Positions 10,061 to 19,633 are shown, numbered from the stretch's first letter. The stretch is 64,000 bases of DNA from Halomonas sp. HAL1 (GCF_030544485.1 NZ_CP130610.1:3038001-3102000), one strand, 5' to 3'. The notes: a model not told the origin generated them from the sequence alone. Made by a program: numbers and translations.

Positions 10061-11284
10061 ATGTTCGCCACCGCCCACGCAGTTTTCCAGCCGCTCATAC
10101 GGCTGGGCCTTATCCCGCAGATTTTAATCGGTATCGTGGCCGGGGTATTGCTCGCCCTGTTTGCACCGGGCGTTGCCAGCGATGTGTCTTTACTGGGCCA
10201 GCTATTTATTGCCGCTTTACAGGCAGTGGCACCTATTTTGGTGTTTGTACTGGTGGCGGCAGCCATCTCTGCTCATCAAAAAGGTCAACCTACCCACATG
10301 CGCCCTGTGCTGGTGCTGTATGTGGTTGGCACGTTGATCGCCGCATTCATTGCGGTGGCGGCCAGTTTTCTTTTTCCTACAGAGCTTTCATTGAATGCAG
10401 GTGAAGTGGAAGGCACCCCACCTGGGGATATCTTTAGCGTCCTGCGCGACCTGCTGTTGAACGCCGTGGCCAACCCCGTTAGTGCATTGATGGAGGCTAA
10501 TTTTATCGCTATTTTGGCCTGGGCCATCGGCCTGGGTTTAACGCTGCGCCAAGCCAGCGATACCACCCGACAGGCACTAACCGATTTATCCGCAGCAATT
10601 ACCCGCATCGTTACCCTGGTCATTCGTTTAGCACCGCTGGGCATCCTGGGTTTGGTGGCAGGCACACTGGCAGAGTCTGGCGTTGAAGCGCTGCTCAACT
10701 ACGCACAGCTGTTAGGTGTAATCGTGGGCTGCATGCTGTTTGTCGCGCTGGTCAGCAATCCGCTACTGGTGTACGTCGCTACCCGACAAAACCCTTATCC
10801 ACTGGTATTTACGTGCCTGCGGGGCAGCGCGATTACCGCCTTTTTCACCCGCAGTTCGGCCGCGAATATTCCGGTCAATCTAGAACTTTGCCGCCGCCTG
10901 AAGCTCGATCCTGACACTTACTCTATTTCGATTCCGTTGGGCGCAACGATCAATATGTGCGGGGCGGCCATTACGATTACGGTGATCACCCTGGCCACGA
11001 CTCATACCCTGGGGATTAATGTTGATTTCGCCACGGCGCTGCTGCTGTGCGTGGTTTCAGCGCTGGCGGCCTGCGGCGTTTCAGGCGTAGCGGGCGGCTC
11101 ACTGATGCTGATTCCCATGGCTGCCAACCTGTTTGGCATTCCCACCGAAGTAGCCATGCAGGCAGTGGCGATTGGCTTTGTGATTAGCGTGGTTCAGGAC
11201 TCTACCGAAACCGCGCTCAACTCCTCTACGGATGTACTCTTCACCGCTGCCGCCTGCCAGGCACAAGAGGCGAAGCGTTCATAA
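10061..11284 (+). CDS. sstT: Na+/serine-threonine symporter SstT
   Basis: An inner-membrane Na+-coupled carrier of the dicarboxylate/amino-acid:cation symporter family. It follows the E. coli SstT sequence closely from end to end, including [34 protein letters not shown] and the C-terminal [19 protein letters not shown]. About 407 residues is the normal SstT length. I prefer ATG 10061, with GAG about 8-10 bases upstream, over the upstream in-frame ATG at 10028, which lacks a ribosome site and adds residues absent from the family. It is monocistronic and convergent with the MFS gene; a hairpin with 7-bp arms (11297-11303, 11318-11324) lies between the two ends. Serine brought in here could feed SdaA at 58.4 kb, but that link is only inferred. 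Confidence 0.93.
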   Translation: MFATAHAVFQPLIRLGLIPQILIGIVAGVLLALFAPGVASDVSLLGQLFIAALQAVAPILVFVLVAAAISAHQKGQPTHMRPVLVLYVVGTLIAAFIAVAASFLFPTELSLNAGEVEGTPPGDIFSVLRDLLLNAVANPVSALMEANFIAILAWAIGLGLTLRQASDTTRQALTDLSAAITRIVTLVIRLAPLGILGLVAGTLAESGVEALLNYAQLLGVIVGCMLFVALVSNPLLVYVATRQNPYPLVFTCLRGSAITAFFTRSSAANIPVNLELCRRLKLDPDTYSISIPLGATINMCGAAITITVITLATTHTLGINVDFATALLLCVVSALAACGVSGVAGGSLMLIPMAANLFGIPTEVAMQAVAIGFVISVVQDSTETALNSSTDVLFTAAACQAQEAKRS

Positions 11285-11338
11285 ACGTTCATTCCTGGGA
11301 GTGTTTTTTATAATAGCCACTCCCGGTCGCTGCCCACA

Positions 11339-12643
11339 TTAACTATTGGATGGCTTAAAAAGCCCAGCCAAACGCTCACGCTCATCCTCTTCATAAAAAC
11401 TCGGATCATCGAATAGATCACGCTGAGTGTCATCGAAGATCATTTCTAACGCCCCTGCACTGCTTTGTACCATGGGCTCAAAATGCGCGGTGTGGGTAAT
11501 CAATGCCGTCACGTGGCGACGACGATAAATGGCGTACAACCCCAATAGGGTAAATACGCAGGCGATATAGATTGGCAGGCCTTGGCTACCCACCGCCGTC
11601 ATTAGTGAACCCGCCGCAATCGGCGCGACTGCACAGCCAGCGCCATGCATCACCAGCATATCCGCCGAGCCGGAAACAATTTCATCCGGGTGCAGTTGGT
11701 CGATCAACTGGGCCACCGCCAGCGGATAGAGCGAAAACGCCAGGCCACCCCAGATAAAATAGAGCCCCAGCAGCACTTCATGGCTGGGCGCAAAAGGCAT
11801 ACCTGCGGCGATCAGCGCCGCTAAGAGCACTACCCAAGTCATTACCCTGGGGCGGTCATGCTTATCAGAGAAACGCCCAATAGGGATTTGCAGCAACGCC
11901 CCACCAATAATCGCCACGCTCATCACCAGCCCAACGCCGCCAATATCAAACCCCAGCTGTGTCGCATAGACCGGGGTCATCGACCAAAAAGCCCCCATGG
12001 CGAGCCCCGATAATGCCGCTGAAGCCACCGCTAGTGGCGCAAAGCCTAGCAATGCTCGCAGGCTGCTTTTGGGTCGCTCGGGAATGGTAGGCTGAACGCG
12101 GCGAGTGAGGGTGATAGGTAGTAGCGCCCAACTGATCAAAATAGCGATGACCACGAAGAGCAAAAAGCCTTGCGGTGAGGAGAGCCGCAGTAACTGCTGA
12201 GCAGTGGCTAAAGCGCCCAAGTTAACCACCATATAAACCGCGAAAATACGCCCCCGCTCATGGCTGGCGGCTTGGCTATTCAGCCAGCTCTCGATCACGG
12301 TGATTAAGGTAATAAACGAAAGCCCGTAGACCACCCGCAACGGCAACCATACCCAAGGGTTAACAAAGATAAGGTGCAGAAGCGCTACCGATGCACAAAT
12401 AGAGGCGCAGAAGCCAAAGGTACGGATGTGACCCATACGGCGGATCAATCGCCCGCTCACCCAGGTGCCGCAGATAAAGCCGACAAAATAGCCGGACATG
12501 ATCATCCCGAGCACCGCACTGGAAAAGCCCTCATCAGTCCCCCGCAGCGTTAGCAGCGTATTCAATAAGCCGTTGCCCAGCAGCAACAACGCCACGCTCT
12601 GCAGTATCGATTTAACCGGTTTGAGCATTGCCAATGAACGCAT
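11339..12643 (-). CDS. MFS transporter, YcaD-like
   Basis: 434 residues with about 12 hydrophobic segments and a hydrophilic C-terminal tail of about 60 residues rich in Asp/Glu. It shows YcaD-type features: GRIFAVYMVVNLGALA in the middle, a typical GRFSDKHDRPRVM loop, and a conserved glutamate in TVIESWLNSQA. The substrate is unknown; YcaD-type carriers have no settled role. The start has GAGGA 6-7 bases upstream. A 9-bp direct repeat, AAAGTTCAT, occurs at 12669-12677 and 12682-12690 just upstream and may be regulatory. The gene is divergent from the XRE regulator at 12802, which could control it too. The soluble acidic tail is not present in E. coli YcaD. Confidence 0.8.
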   Translation of the reverse strand: MRSLAMLKPVKSILQSVALLLLGNGLLNTLLTLRGTDEGFSSAVLGMIMSGYFVGFICGTWVSGRLIRRMGHIRTFGFCASICASVALLHLIFVNPWVWLPLRVVYGLSFITLITVIESWLNSQAASHERGRIFAVYMVVNLGALATAQQLLRLSSPQGFLLFVVIAILISWALLPITLTRRVQPTIPERPKSSLRALLGFAPLAVASAALSGLAMGAFWSMTPVYATQLGFDIGGVGLVMSVAIIGGALLQIPIGRFSDKHDRPRVMTWVVLLAALIAAGMPFAPSHEVLLGLYFIWGGLAFSLYPLAVAQLIDQLHPDEIVSGSADMLVMHGAGCAVAPIAAGSLMTAVGSQGLPIYIACVFTLLGLYAIYRRRHVTALITHTAHFEPMVQSSAGALEMIFDDTQRDLFDDPSFYEEDERERLAGLFKPSNS

Positions 12644-12740
12644 TGCGTTTCCTCGTAGCAGACAACTTAAAGTTCATCAAAAAAGTTCATGCAGAAAGTA
12701 GATGCATAAAGAGTGCCACTGAAAGCTTTCGCCACCACCG

Positions 12741-12785
12741 TTGACAGGCTAACGTTCTTTATATAGAACGTTCTATATAAAGAAC
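12741..12785 (+). promoter_or_regulatory. Promoter with perfect 32-bp palindromic operator
   Basis: A consensus -35 box, TTGACA, is at 12741-12746. It is followed at 12754-12785 by a perfect 32-bp palindrome made of GTTCTTTATATAGAAC and its exact reverse complement. Each 16-bp half is itself nearly symmetric (GTTCT..AGAAC). The palindrome covers the -10 region (for example TAGAAC at 12764-12769, spacing 17) and ends 16 bases before the ATG of the XRE gene. It is probably the binding site of that regulator or of another dimer-of-dimers repressor; autoregulation is inferred from position. Confidence 0.75.
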
Positions 12786-12801
12786 AGCCGGACACCCCAT
12801 T

Positions 12802-13332
12802 ATGGATCAGCTCTCCCTAAGCACCTTAGGTCAACATTTACAGTCACTGCGATTAGCGCGGGGTTGGTCACTTTCGCAGTTAGCCAATGATGCGGGCATT
12901 GCCAAATCCAATTTGTGCCGCCTGGAGCAAGGGAACGGTAATCCAACGCTGGATACTATTTGGCGGTTGGCGGTGCAGCTAAACGTCCCTTTCGGTACAT
13001 TAGTCGCGCCCATTACCGTACCGCTAGGCGAAGATGGCGTGCAGGTGCGCTTAATTGATCAGGGCAAAGATACCCCCCAAGTAGATGCCTATTGGATGCG
13101 CTGCGCGCCCCACACCCTTCGCCATGCCGAAGCCCATACCGCTGGCACTCGCGAGTCGCTGACGCTGATTAGCGGCTCGCTTGAAGCGGGGCCAGAAGGC
13201 GACACTACCCAGCTTAGGCCAGGGGATACGGTCACCTTCGCCGCTGACCAGCCGCATCTTTATCGTACCCAAGAAGCAGAAGCCACCTTGATGATGACCA
13301 TCACCTACGGCATAAAAGGCGACACGCCATGA
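12802..13332 (+). CDS. XRE-family regulator with C-terminal cupin domain
   Basis: 176 residues. The N-terminal helix-turn-helix (residues about 8-65) includes LARGWSLSQLANDAGIAKSN and LCRLEQGNGNPTLDTIWRLA, typical of Cro/C1-type DNA binding. The C-terminal half is a small cupin beta-barrel with LRPGDTVTFAADQPHLYR near residues 140-157. This HTH-cupin layout is common for regulators of amino-acid and polyamine genes; the cupin would sense a small ligand. It overlaps azlC by 4 bases (ATGA), so it is the first gene of an azlCD operon and probably controls it. The 32-bp palindrome lies directly upstream. Confidence 0.88.
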   Translation: MDQLSLSTLGQHLQSLRLARGWSLSQLANDAGIAKSNLCRLEQGNGNPTLDTIWRLAVQLNVPFGTLVAPITVPLGEDGVQVRLIDQGKDTPQVDAYWMRCAPHTLRHAEAHTAGTRESLTLISGSLEAGPEGDTTQLRPGDTVTFAADQPHLYRTQEAEATLMMTITYGIKGDTP

Positions 13333-14051
13333 ACCACTTTGCCAACCACTCCCCAATCCGCAACGCCTTCAAAGGCGTGCGGGAAGCCATTCCCCTGCTG
13401 GGCGGCTATATTCCTGTTTCACTCTCGTTTGGAGTAGTCGCCACCCAGGCGGGGTTTAGCATGTGGGAAGCCGCCGCTATTTCAGCGCTGATTTACGCCG
13501 GCGCCTCACAGTTTTTGTTCGTAGGCATGGTGGCGGCGGGCTCTCCGCTTTGGCTGGTGGTAGCGATGACACTACTCATAAACGTACGCCACGTGGTTTA
13601 CGGGCCGAACCTAGCAGCCTTATTACCGCGCAGTCGCCACTGGCCCTGGCTGATGCATGGCCTAACCGACCAAGTATTTGCCCTGGCGCTTACGCGGCTT
13701 CCACAGTTACCTGCCCCTGAACGATTTGGCTGGTTTGTCGGCGCATCACTGCTGGCTTGGGGGGTGTGGATTGTCGGCACCATGGTCGGTGCCACGGCAG
13801 GCGAAACGTTAACCGCCCGCTGGCCACTCCTCGGTGAAGTGATGCCCTTCGCCCTGCCCGCGCTGTTTCTGACCATGGTCGCGCCGCGCTTTACCGACAA
13901 ACGCTGGGCACTGGCGCTGAGCTGCACCATTATCGCTGCGCTATTGTTTACTTTTTACGGTTGGAGCAACGTGGCCATTCCGCTGGCAGCCGTCTGCGGC
14001 GCGATCTGTTTCTATATGGTGACGTTTCAATCGAGGAGGTGTAACCCATGA
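13329..14051 (+). CDS. azlC: Branched-chain amino-acid exporter subunit AzlC
   Basis: 240 residues of the AzlC/YgaZ family, the large inner-membrane subunit of a branched-chain amino-acid exporter. Family marks include GYIPVSLSFGVVATQAGFS near the N-terminus, ALIYAGASQFLFVGMVAAG, and INVRHVVYGPNLAALLP with the conserved RH. There are about seven hydrophobic segments. The start codon overlaps the regulator's stop (ATGA), and the stop overlaps the azlD start in the same way, indicating translational coupling. The partner is AzlD. Export of valine, leucine or related compounds is family knowledge; the true substrate here is not visible. Confidence 0.9.
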   Translation: MNHFANHSPIRNAFKGVREAIPLLGGYIPVSLSFGVVATQAGFSMWEAAAISALIYAGASQFLFVGMVAAGSPLWLVVAMTLLINVRHVVYGPNLAALLPRSRHWPWLMHGLTDQVFALALTRLPQLPAPERFGWFVGASLLAWGVWIVGTMVGATAGETLTARWPLLGEVMPFALPALFLTMVAPRFTDKRWALALSCTIIAALLFTFYGWSNVAIPLAAVCGAICFYMVTFQSRRCNP

Positions 14052-14380
14052 GCACTGCACTCTGGCTAGCCGTCGTGGTTTCGGCATTGGGTACTCTGCT
14101 CATGCGCGTAGTGCCTTTCCTCTGGATGCAACGCCGTTTAAACAGCGCGACCGGGATTAATAACATGCCCCAGTGGCTCGGCATTCTTGGCCCGCTGATG
14201 ATTGCGGCGGTTTTGGGTGTCTCCATCATGCCGGTTAACCCAAGCGCGATCTCCTGGTTCGCAACGGCCATCGGGCTCTCTGTGACACTATTGGTATGGT
14301 GGAAATTACGCTCATTGGGCTGGCCAGTGGCGGCTGGGGTAGCGGTATTTGGACTAGTGCAGGTGATAGCCTACATTTGA
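14048..14380 (+). CDS. azlD: Branched-chain amino-acid exporter subunit AzlD
   Basis: 110 residues with four hydrophobic segments, the small membrane partner of AzlC (AzlD/YgaH family). A strong Shine-Dalgarno, GGAGGT, lies inside the end of azlC about 7 bases before the ATG, and the two genes share ATGA. The normal family length is about 100-110 residues. The stop codon overlaps a Fur-box-like sequence serving the next operon, so the azl and iron units are very tightly packed. No terminator is evident after azlD. Confidence 0.88.
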   Translation: MSTALWLAVVVSALGTLLMRVVPFLWMQRRLNSATGINNMPQWLGILGPLMIAAVLGVSIMPVNPSAISWFATAIGLSVTLLVWWKLRSLGWPVAAGVAVFGLVQVIAYI

Positions 14381-14397
14381 TAATGCTTTGCATTAGC
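14379..14397 (+). promoter_or_regulatory. Putative Fur box upstream of the first Fec operon
   Basis: GATAATGCTTTGCATTAGC matches the 19-bp Fur consensus (GATAATGATAATCATTATC) at 13 of 19 positions, including both outer arms. It lies about 60 bases before the substrate-binding protein start, as expected for iron repression. The consensus comparison was by eye. Confidence 0.55.
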
Positions 14398-14455
14398 TTT
14401 TGCGTCATGCCATCATCTTGGCTCTGCCGCCTATGTTAATCGTAAAGTGACATCA

Positions 14456-15463
14456 ATGTTTAAAGCACACACCTATCACCGTAACGTATTAATACGTGTG
14501 CTACTGGCGGCCATGATCGCGCTACTTTTTTTAAATGCGGCGCCCAGTCGGGGCCAAGCGCTTCCTTCCCAAAATAACCCCACTTTTTTCACCACATCAC
14601 CGCGCATAGTGACGCTATACCAGGGGGCTACCGATAGCGCTGTGGCGCTCGGACTGACACCTGTCGGCGTGGTTGATTCATGGCTTGAAAAACCTACCTA
14701 CCGTTACTTGCGAGCTCCGCTTGAGGGGGTCGAGCACGTTGGGCTCGAAACCCAGCCCAACCTGGAAAAAATTGCCTGGCTTCAACCGGACCTGGTGATG
14801 GCGAGCGATTTTCGCCACGCGCGCATAGCACCGCTACTCACCGCCATTGCTCCGACCGTTTCGGCCAATAGCGTATTTGATTTTAAAACCACGCTGACGC
14901 TTTTGGCGAAAGCCACTGACCACACAGCAGAGGCCCGCGAGTTACTCCAGCGCTGGGAGGCCCGAGCTGCCGATTTTCGCCAGCAAATTGCGACAGAGCT
15001 TGGCCATCATTGGCCGCAAAAAGTAGCCGTCGTTCGGTTTAAAAGCGACCACGTGCGCATTTATACCAGCGGCTTTGCGGGCTCAATTTTAACTGAACTG
15101 GGTTTCGAACAGCCGGAAACACTACAAAGCCAGAGTTGGGGAATGAAGCTTTCCAGTACCGAGAACATTCCCGTACTGGATGCCGATGTCATCTTCGTGC
15201 TGCTTGAGCCGAACGACCCAGCCATTGTGGACAACTACCAGCACTGGACGGCTCACCCCCTTTGGCAGCAGCTTGCCGCCGTGCAAAGCGGGCGCGTGTT
15301 TGAAGTCGACCCAGTCAGTTGGATGATGGGGGGCGGCATCCTCGCGGCTAACGCCATGCTGGATGATCTCTACAGTCATTATGGGCTTGATGAGACCATA
15401 GTGGCTAACCGCGACGCGTGTTCCCTTGATGCCTATCGCCAAGTGGATCTAGGCATATGCTAA
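14456..15463 (+). CDS. Iron-siderophore periplasmic binding protein (FecB/FhuD type)
   Basis: About 335 residues. I prefer ATG 14456 over the upstream in-frame GTG at 14447. A signal peptide ends near residue 33 (GQA). The mature part has the TroA/FecB fold pattern: PRIVTLYQGATDSAVALG, the LEKIAWLQPDLVMASDFRHA segment, ending each lobe's first part in IAPT, then the second lobe with SGFAGSILTELGF. Similarity is best to FecB-like ferric-siderophore binders. It would hand a ferric chelate to the two permeases directly downstream, whose first start overlaps its end by 7 bases. A Fur-like site precedes it. The ligand cannot be told from sequence. Confidence 0.85.
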   Translation: MFKAHTYHRNVLIRVLLAAMIALLFLNAAPSRGQALPSQNNPTFFTTSPRIVTLYQGATDSAVALGLTPVGVVDSWLEKPTYRYLRAPLEGVEHVGLETQPNLEKIAWLQPDLVMASDFRHARIAPLLTAIAPTVSANSVFDFKTTLTLLAKATDHTAEARELLQRWEARAADFRQQIATELGHHWPQKVAVVRFKSDHVRIYTSGFAGSILTELGFEQPETLQSQSWGMKLSSTENIPVLDADVIFVLLEPNDPAIVDNYQHWTAHPLWQQLAAVQSGRVFEVDPVSWMMGGGILAANAMLDDLYSHYGLDETIVANRDACSLDAYRQVDLGIC

Positions 15464-16461
15464 ACAGCGCGAGCGCTAAAATGGCGGGGCTTCTACTAGG
15501 AGGTTTGGCAGCGCTCGGTGCTTTTCTTGCCAGCATCATGCTGGGCACGACCGATATTGCTTGGTCATCGTTGCTGTCAGCATTTAATCACTACAACCCA
15601 AGCAAGATAGCCCATATTATCCTGCTCACCGAACGCCTGCCGCGAGCGCTGATTGCCGCCTTGGTGGGCGCTAGCTTGGCTATTGCCGGTGCGTTAATGC
15701 AAACGATGACGCGCAACCCCCTTGCCTCGCCAGGTATTTTGGGGATTAACGCTGGCGCGATGTTTTTTGTGGTGGTCGCCGTGTCGCTGCTCCCCCTGCA
15801 TACCCCTGCCCACTACGTGTGGGCGGCGCTTTTGGGCGCACTGGTGGCCGCCATACTCGTCGTGCTCCTTAGCCGTGGCCGCCATGGTGAACTCTCGCCA
15901 TTACGTGTTGTGTTGGCAGGCGTTGCCGTCACAGCCATGTTTGTATCCTTCAGCCAAGGGCTTTTAGTTATTGATCAGCAGAGTTTTGAAAGCGTTCTTT
16001 ACTGGCTGGCAGGCTCCGTATCTGGACGTGACCTCTCGTTAATCCTACCTTTATTGCCCCTTTTTGGTGGAGCGCTTCTGCTCAGTGCGTTTTTGGTGCG
16101 TCATGCCAACGCGCTTTTACTGGGGGATGACATGGTTACCGGGCTTGGCATGCAGGCTACAACGATTAAGCTACTGCTGGGCATAGTGGTGATTGTTCTG
16201 GCAGGTAGCTCTGTGGCGCTGGCAGGTATGATTGGTTTTGTGGGACTGATTGTGCCCCATATGGCGCGTGGGCTGTTTGGTATTGACCATCGCTGGCTAC
16301 TCCCTGCCTGCGCTCTGCTAGGTGCCTGTTTACTGCTATTAGCCGATGTGGCCTCGCGGTTTATCATCCCGCCGCAAGAAATACCGGTGGGGGTAATGAC
16401 AGCGCTGATTGGTACGCCCTTCTTTATTTATCTAGCACGACGCAAGATGACCAGCCAATGA
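15457..16461 (+). CDS. FecCD-family iron-siderophore permease (FecC-like)
   Basis: 334 residues with about nine to ten membrane segments; FecCD/BtuC-type ABC permease. Family marks are ERLPRALIAALVGASLAIAG, MQTMTRNPLASPGILGINAG, and GMIGFVGLIVPHMARGLFG, which forms the coupling helix to the ATPase. It overlaps the binding-protein gene by 7 bases and the next permease by 4 (ATGA), so it is translated as part of one operon and should form a heterodimer with the following permease. Confidence 0.9.
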   Translation: MLNSASAKMAGLLLGGLAALGAFLASIMLGTTDIAWSSLLSAFNHYNPSKIAHIILLTERLPRALIAALVGASLAIAGALMQTMTRNPLASPGILGINAGAMFFVVVAVSLLPLHTPAHYVWAALLGALVAAILVVLLSRGRHGELSPLRVVLAGVAVTAMFVSFSQGLLVIDQQSFESVLYWLAGSVSGRDLSLILPLLPLFGGALLLSAFLVRHANALLLGDDMVTGLGMQATTIKLLLGIVVIVLAGSSVALAGMIGFVGLIVPHMARGLFGIDHRWLLPACALLGACLLLLADVASRFIIPPQEIPVGVMTALIGTPFFIYLARRKMTSQ

Positions 16462-17489
16462 GACCGGTAGCAGCATTGACCCTTACCAATTCAGCGCCCC
16501 GCCTACGCTTTATTCCTAAGCTGCTTCTGTTAAGCCTTCTACTTTTAGTCAGTGCTGGTCTATCGCTCTGTTTGGGAAGTTTTCCCACCACACCGTTTCA
16601 GGTTTTGCGTGCGCTGGCCGCCCCGCAAAACAGTGATATCGCGTTTATCATTTGGGAGCTGCGGCTACCCCGAATTGCGCTAGCGCTGGTGGTTGGCGCT
16701 GCTTTGGCGATAGCGGGGGCTATTTTACAAAGCATTGTGCGTAACCCGCTGGCATCCCCGGATGTCATTGGCATCACCAGCGGTGCTGCACTGGCGGCGG
16801 TGCTGTTTCTATCACTATTAAGCGCGACGGTGAGCATTCACTGGTTACCCATGGCCGCCATGACTGGCGCATTGGCGTCGGCGCTTCTGGTGGTCAGCTT
16901 AGCGTGGAAAAATGGCATCAGCCCATCACGCATGGTGCTCATCGGTATTGGCCTTGCGGCTGCCATGGGAGCGGGCACCACACTGTTAATCGTGATAAGC
17001 GATGACGCCGCCGCCATGACTGCCTATGTTTGGCTAACCGGCAGCCTATATGCAGCGCAGTGGAACGATGTAAAAGGCCTGTTGCCGTGGGTATTGGTAG
17101 CGGCGCCTATCTGCTTGATTTTCGCCCGCCATGCGGATGCCATGGCACTGGGCGATAACATTGCTGAAGGGCTTGGGGTACCGCTTCTGCGTAGCCGATT
17201 AGTATTGCTGGCTTGCAGTGTTGTACTGGCAGGGGCCGCCGTTGCCTTTGCGGGCGGCATCAGCTTTGTGGGATTAATTGCACCGCACTTGGCTGCCAAG
17301 CTAGTGGGGCGTAATCTGGCGCGGCTAGTACCCGCCTCTGCGCTGGTCGGTGCATTGATAGTGCTAAATGCTGACCTGCTGGGACGAGTAGCGTTTCTAC
17401 CCAAAGATTTACCTGCGGGTATCTTTGTCGCTGGGATAGGCGCGCCCTTCTTCGTTTATTTACTGCATATGGCGCGCTACAAAGATTAG
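16458..17489 (+). CDS. FecCD-family iron-siderophore permease (FecD-like)
   Basis: 343 residues, second membrane subunit of the importer. It has the same family marks as its partner: WELRLPRIALALVVGAALAI, LQSIVRNPLASPDVIGITSG and GGISFVGLIAPHLAAKLVG. Its TAG stop (17487-17489) overlaps tail-to-tail by 4 bases with the TAA stop of the convergent TonB receptor gene. The operon therefore lacks an ATPase gene at this end; the only matching one is beyond the receptor at 19884, on the same strand. Confidence 0.9.
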   Translation: MRPVAALTLTNSAPRLRFIPKLLLLSLLLLVSAGLSLCLGSFPTTPFQVLRALAAPQNSDIAFIIWELRLPRIALALVVGAALAIAGAILQSIVRNPLASPDVIGITSGAALAAVLFLSLLSATVSIHWLPMAAMTGALASALLVVSLAWKNGISPSRMVLIGIGLAAAMGAGTTLLIVISDDAAAMTAYVWLTGSLYAAQWNDVKGLLPWVLVAAPICLIFARHADAMALGDNIAEGLGVPLLRSRLVLLACSVVLAGAAVAFAGGISFVGLIAPHLAAKLVGRNLARLVPASALVGALIVLNADLLGRVAFLPKDLPAGIFVAGIGAPFFVYLLHMARYKD

Positions 17490-19633
17490 AAATCGACGCG
17501 ATACCCAAAGGTGACTGTTCTGCCTCGACCAGCGAAGTAGCGCTCGTCATTCACCAGGGCACTTTGCGAGTAGTAAGTGACGTACTGTTCATCTAATAAG
17601 TTGGCCACCCCAACATTCACCTGACCGACAGGCAGTTGATAGCCCACCGCCGCGTCCATCAATAAATAGCCATCAAACTCGCGATTCGCCTCATCAAAGG
17701 TTTCATCGAAGGCGTAATTGGCTTGCACAAAGGTTGAGAGCTCATCGGTCCAGTTAGCCGACCAACTGGCTACTAGGCGATCCGGCGATACATCCAATCC
17801 AGACAGTTTAGAATCCAGGCTGCCGTTATCGTCGCTATCGTAGCGCCCTTCCATGCGTGAGTAGGCTAAGCGACCAGCGTGTTGATCGGTAAACTGATAA
17901 TCTACCGCGGCCTCAAAGCCTTTGATTTCGGTCTCCTGGCGCTGCATATAGAAGACATCATCCACTTCTGTTAAGCGGCTACCAAAGTCAGAAGACGATT
18001 CATAATAGCTAAGCTCAGCGGCTAGGCGCCCGTTTTCAAAACGCACACCTGTCTCGACGTTATCGGTCACGATAGGGCTTAGATTCTCGATGCTATTGAC
18101 CGACTGCCCTGGGGTACTGATGCCTCTCAATGCACGTCCCACATCGGGAATCGAGAACCCCTCAGAGTAATTGGCAAACAGGCTCCAATGATCGACGGGA
18201 CTCCACACAGCCCCCAGGTTATAAAGCGTTTCGTTGAAACTGGGATCGCCTCCCTCTACGTTAACGCCGTTGTTGGCCGCTACGGTCTGATAATCACCTA
18301 TATCCAGCTTGGCATACTCATAACGCACGCCAGCGGAAAGCAGCAACGAATCAACCGGGCGTAAGTCTGCCTGGAGGAAGGGTGAAAGATCGGTATATTC
18401 AGAGGAAGGCACATAGGTTCGGTTTGATTGATACAAGTACTGCTCTGTTTCATCAAACAACGTATCGAAGCCGGCGGTCAGTTTAAGCCGATCATCCAAC
18501 AGATCATCTTTGGTTAGAGAAACCTTGGTGCCAAACTTGCTGGTCGCCGCCATCGTTTGGTCATAAAAAGTCCCCACTGGCGCGATAGTGGGATCTTGGA
18601 AAGTTGCTGAGTTAGTGGCACCAAACAGCGCCTCATAATCCTGGTAAAACGCCTGAGCACTTAAACGCATTCCGGCAAGGTCGTAATGATCGTAGCTTAG
18701 GCCAGTGGTCCAAACACGATTATAGGGTGCATCGCCTTCGGGTGTACCACGCTCAGACGTCGTCACCACACCATTGGCACGATCCCCCGTTACGCTGACA
18801 TAGTTATTATGATTTTCAATATCGTAATGATTGAGCGTTAATTGAAGGCGTTGATCATCATCAAGCCAATAGGCCACCTTGCCCAAAAAGTCATAAGAGC
18901 GAGAGTCCATCAGGTCGCCCTGGGTGTTATCAACGCCCACAGGGTCACTATTACCATCAAGGAAAAGGCCTTGATCCTCAAAGCTCATTGAGAATAGATA
19001 ATCAATATTGCCGCTGTTGCCACTCACCCCATAATTGGTTTCGTAGCTTAATGTATCGCTGTCCAGCTCGCTGGTGGGGGTCGTCACCTTCACCTCAGCA
19101 TGCTGGTTGAGCGAGCCCGGCTCTGGGCGTTTAGTAATCAAATTAATGACGCCACCCGCAGCCCCTACTCCGTTGGTGGCGTTCGCCCCCTGAATGACTT
19201 CAATCTGCTCAACCATCGAAAAATCGATAGCGTGCGCTTCACGGCCAGTGGGCCGTAGCGGATTTGATTGCGGAATACCGTCGATAAGAATCAGCGGTGT
19301 ACGCCCCCTTAGGGTTTCACCGCTACCGCTCATCTTTTGGCGACTGGGTGAATAGGAAGGCAGCAAATTGCTTAATATCTGCGAGGAATCGCTGGAAATT
19401 TGCAGCTGCTGATTGATCTCTTCCTCGCTAATAATGCGCACCGTTTGAGGCGAGTCTTCCTTTGTGGCATTGGTGCGTGAGGCAGTGACGACCATGGTTT
19501 GGTTAGTGTCCCCACGGCTACTTTGCGACTCTGTATTAGTGGTTGCGGGTGCCTGCCCATAGGCTTGGCTAGCAGCCACTAAACTGGCAAGCGTCAACGT
19601 GGGCCAAAATACCGAGTGTTTCTTAAAGTACAT
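17486..19633 (-). CDS. TonB-dependent siderophore receptor (IutA-like)
   Basis: 715 residues, outer-membrane beta-barrel with plug. A signal peptide ends around residue 27 (AYG). The TonB box region is near TMVVTASRT (about 47-55), followed by plug motifs LRGRTPLILIDGIPQSNPLR and GAAGGVINLITKRPEPGS. The C-terminus shows NLLDEQYVTYYSQSA, then GRGRTVTFGYRVDF ending in aromatic F, typical of porin-type insertion. Length and the C-terminal layout resemble the aerobactin/hydroxamate receptor IutA; the actual ligand is uncertain. It is inserted between the permeases and the ATPase of the Fec-type importer, on the opposite strand, and shares a divergent Fur-like region with that ATPase. Confidence 0.87.
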   Translation of the reverse strand: MYFKKHSVFWPTLTLASLVAASQAYGQAPATTNTESQSSRGDTNQTMVVTASRTNATKEDSPQTVRIISEEEINQQLQISSDSSQILSNLLPSYSPSRQKMSGSGETLRGRTPLILIDGIPQSNPLRPTGREAHAIDFSMVEQIEVIQGANATNGVGAAGGVINLITKRPEPGSLNQHAEVKVTTPTSELDSDTLSYETNYGVSGNSGNIDYLFSMSFEDQGLFLDGNSDPVGVDNTQGDLMDSRSYDFLGKVAYWLDDDQRLQLTLNHYDIENHNNYVSVTGDRANGVVTTSERGTPEGDAPYNRVWTTGLSYDHYDLAGMRLSAQAFYQDYEALFGATNSATFQDPTIAPVGTFYDQTMAATSKFGTKVSLTKDDLLDDRLKLTAGFDTLFDETEQYLYQSNRTYVPSSEYTDLSPFLQADLRPVDSLLLSAGVRYEYAKLDIGDYQTVAANNGVNVEGGDPSFNETLYNLGAVWSPVDHWSLFANYSEGFSIPDVGRALRGISTPGQSVNSIENLSPIVTDNVETGVRFENGRLAAELSYYESSSDFGSRLTEVDDVFYMQRQETEIKGFEAAVDYQFTDQHAGRLAYSRMEGRYDSDDNGSLDSKLSGLDVSPDRLVASWSANWTDELSTFVQANYAFDETFDEANREFDGYLLMDAAVGYQLPVGQVNVGVANLLDEQYVTYYSQSALVNDERYFAGRGRTVTFGYRVDF

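Noticed and set aside
11297..11324. Hairpin between sstT and the MFS gene as a terminator
   Set aside because: The T-run is inside the loop rather than after the stem, so it is not a standard rho-independent terminator; mentioned only under sstT.
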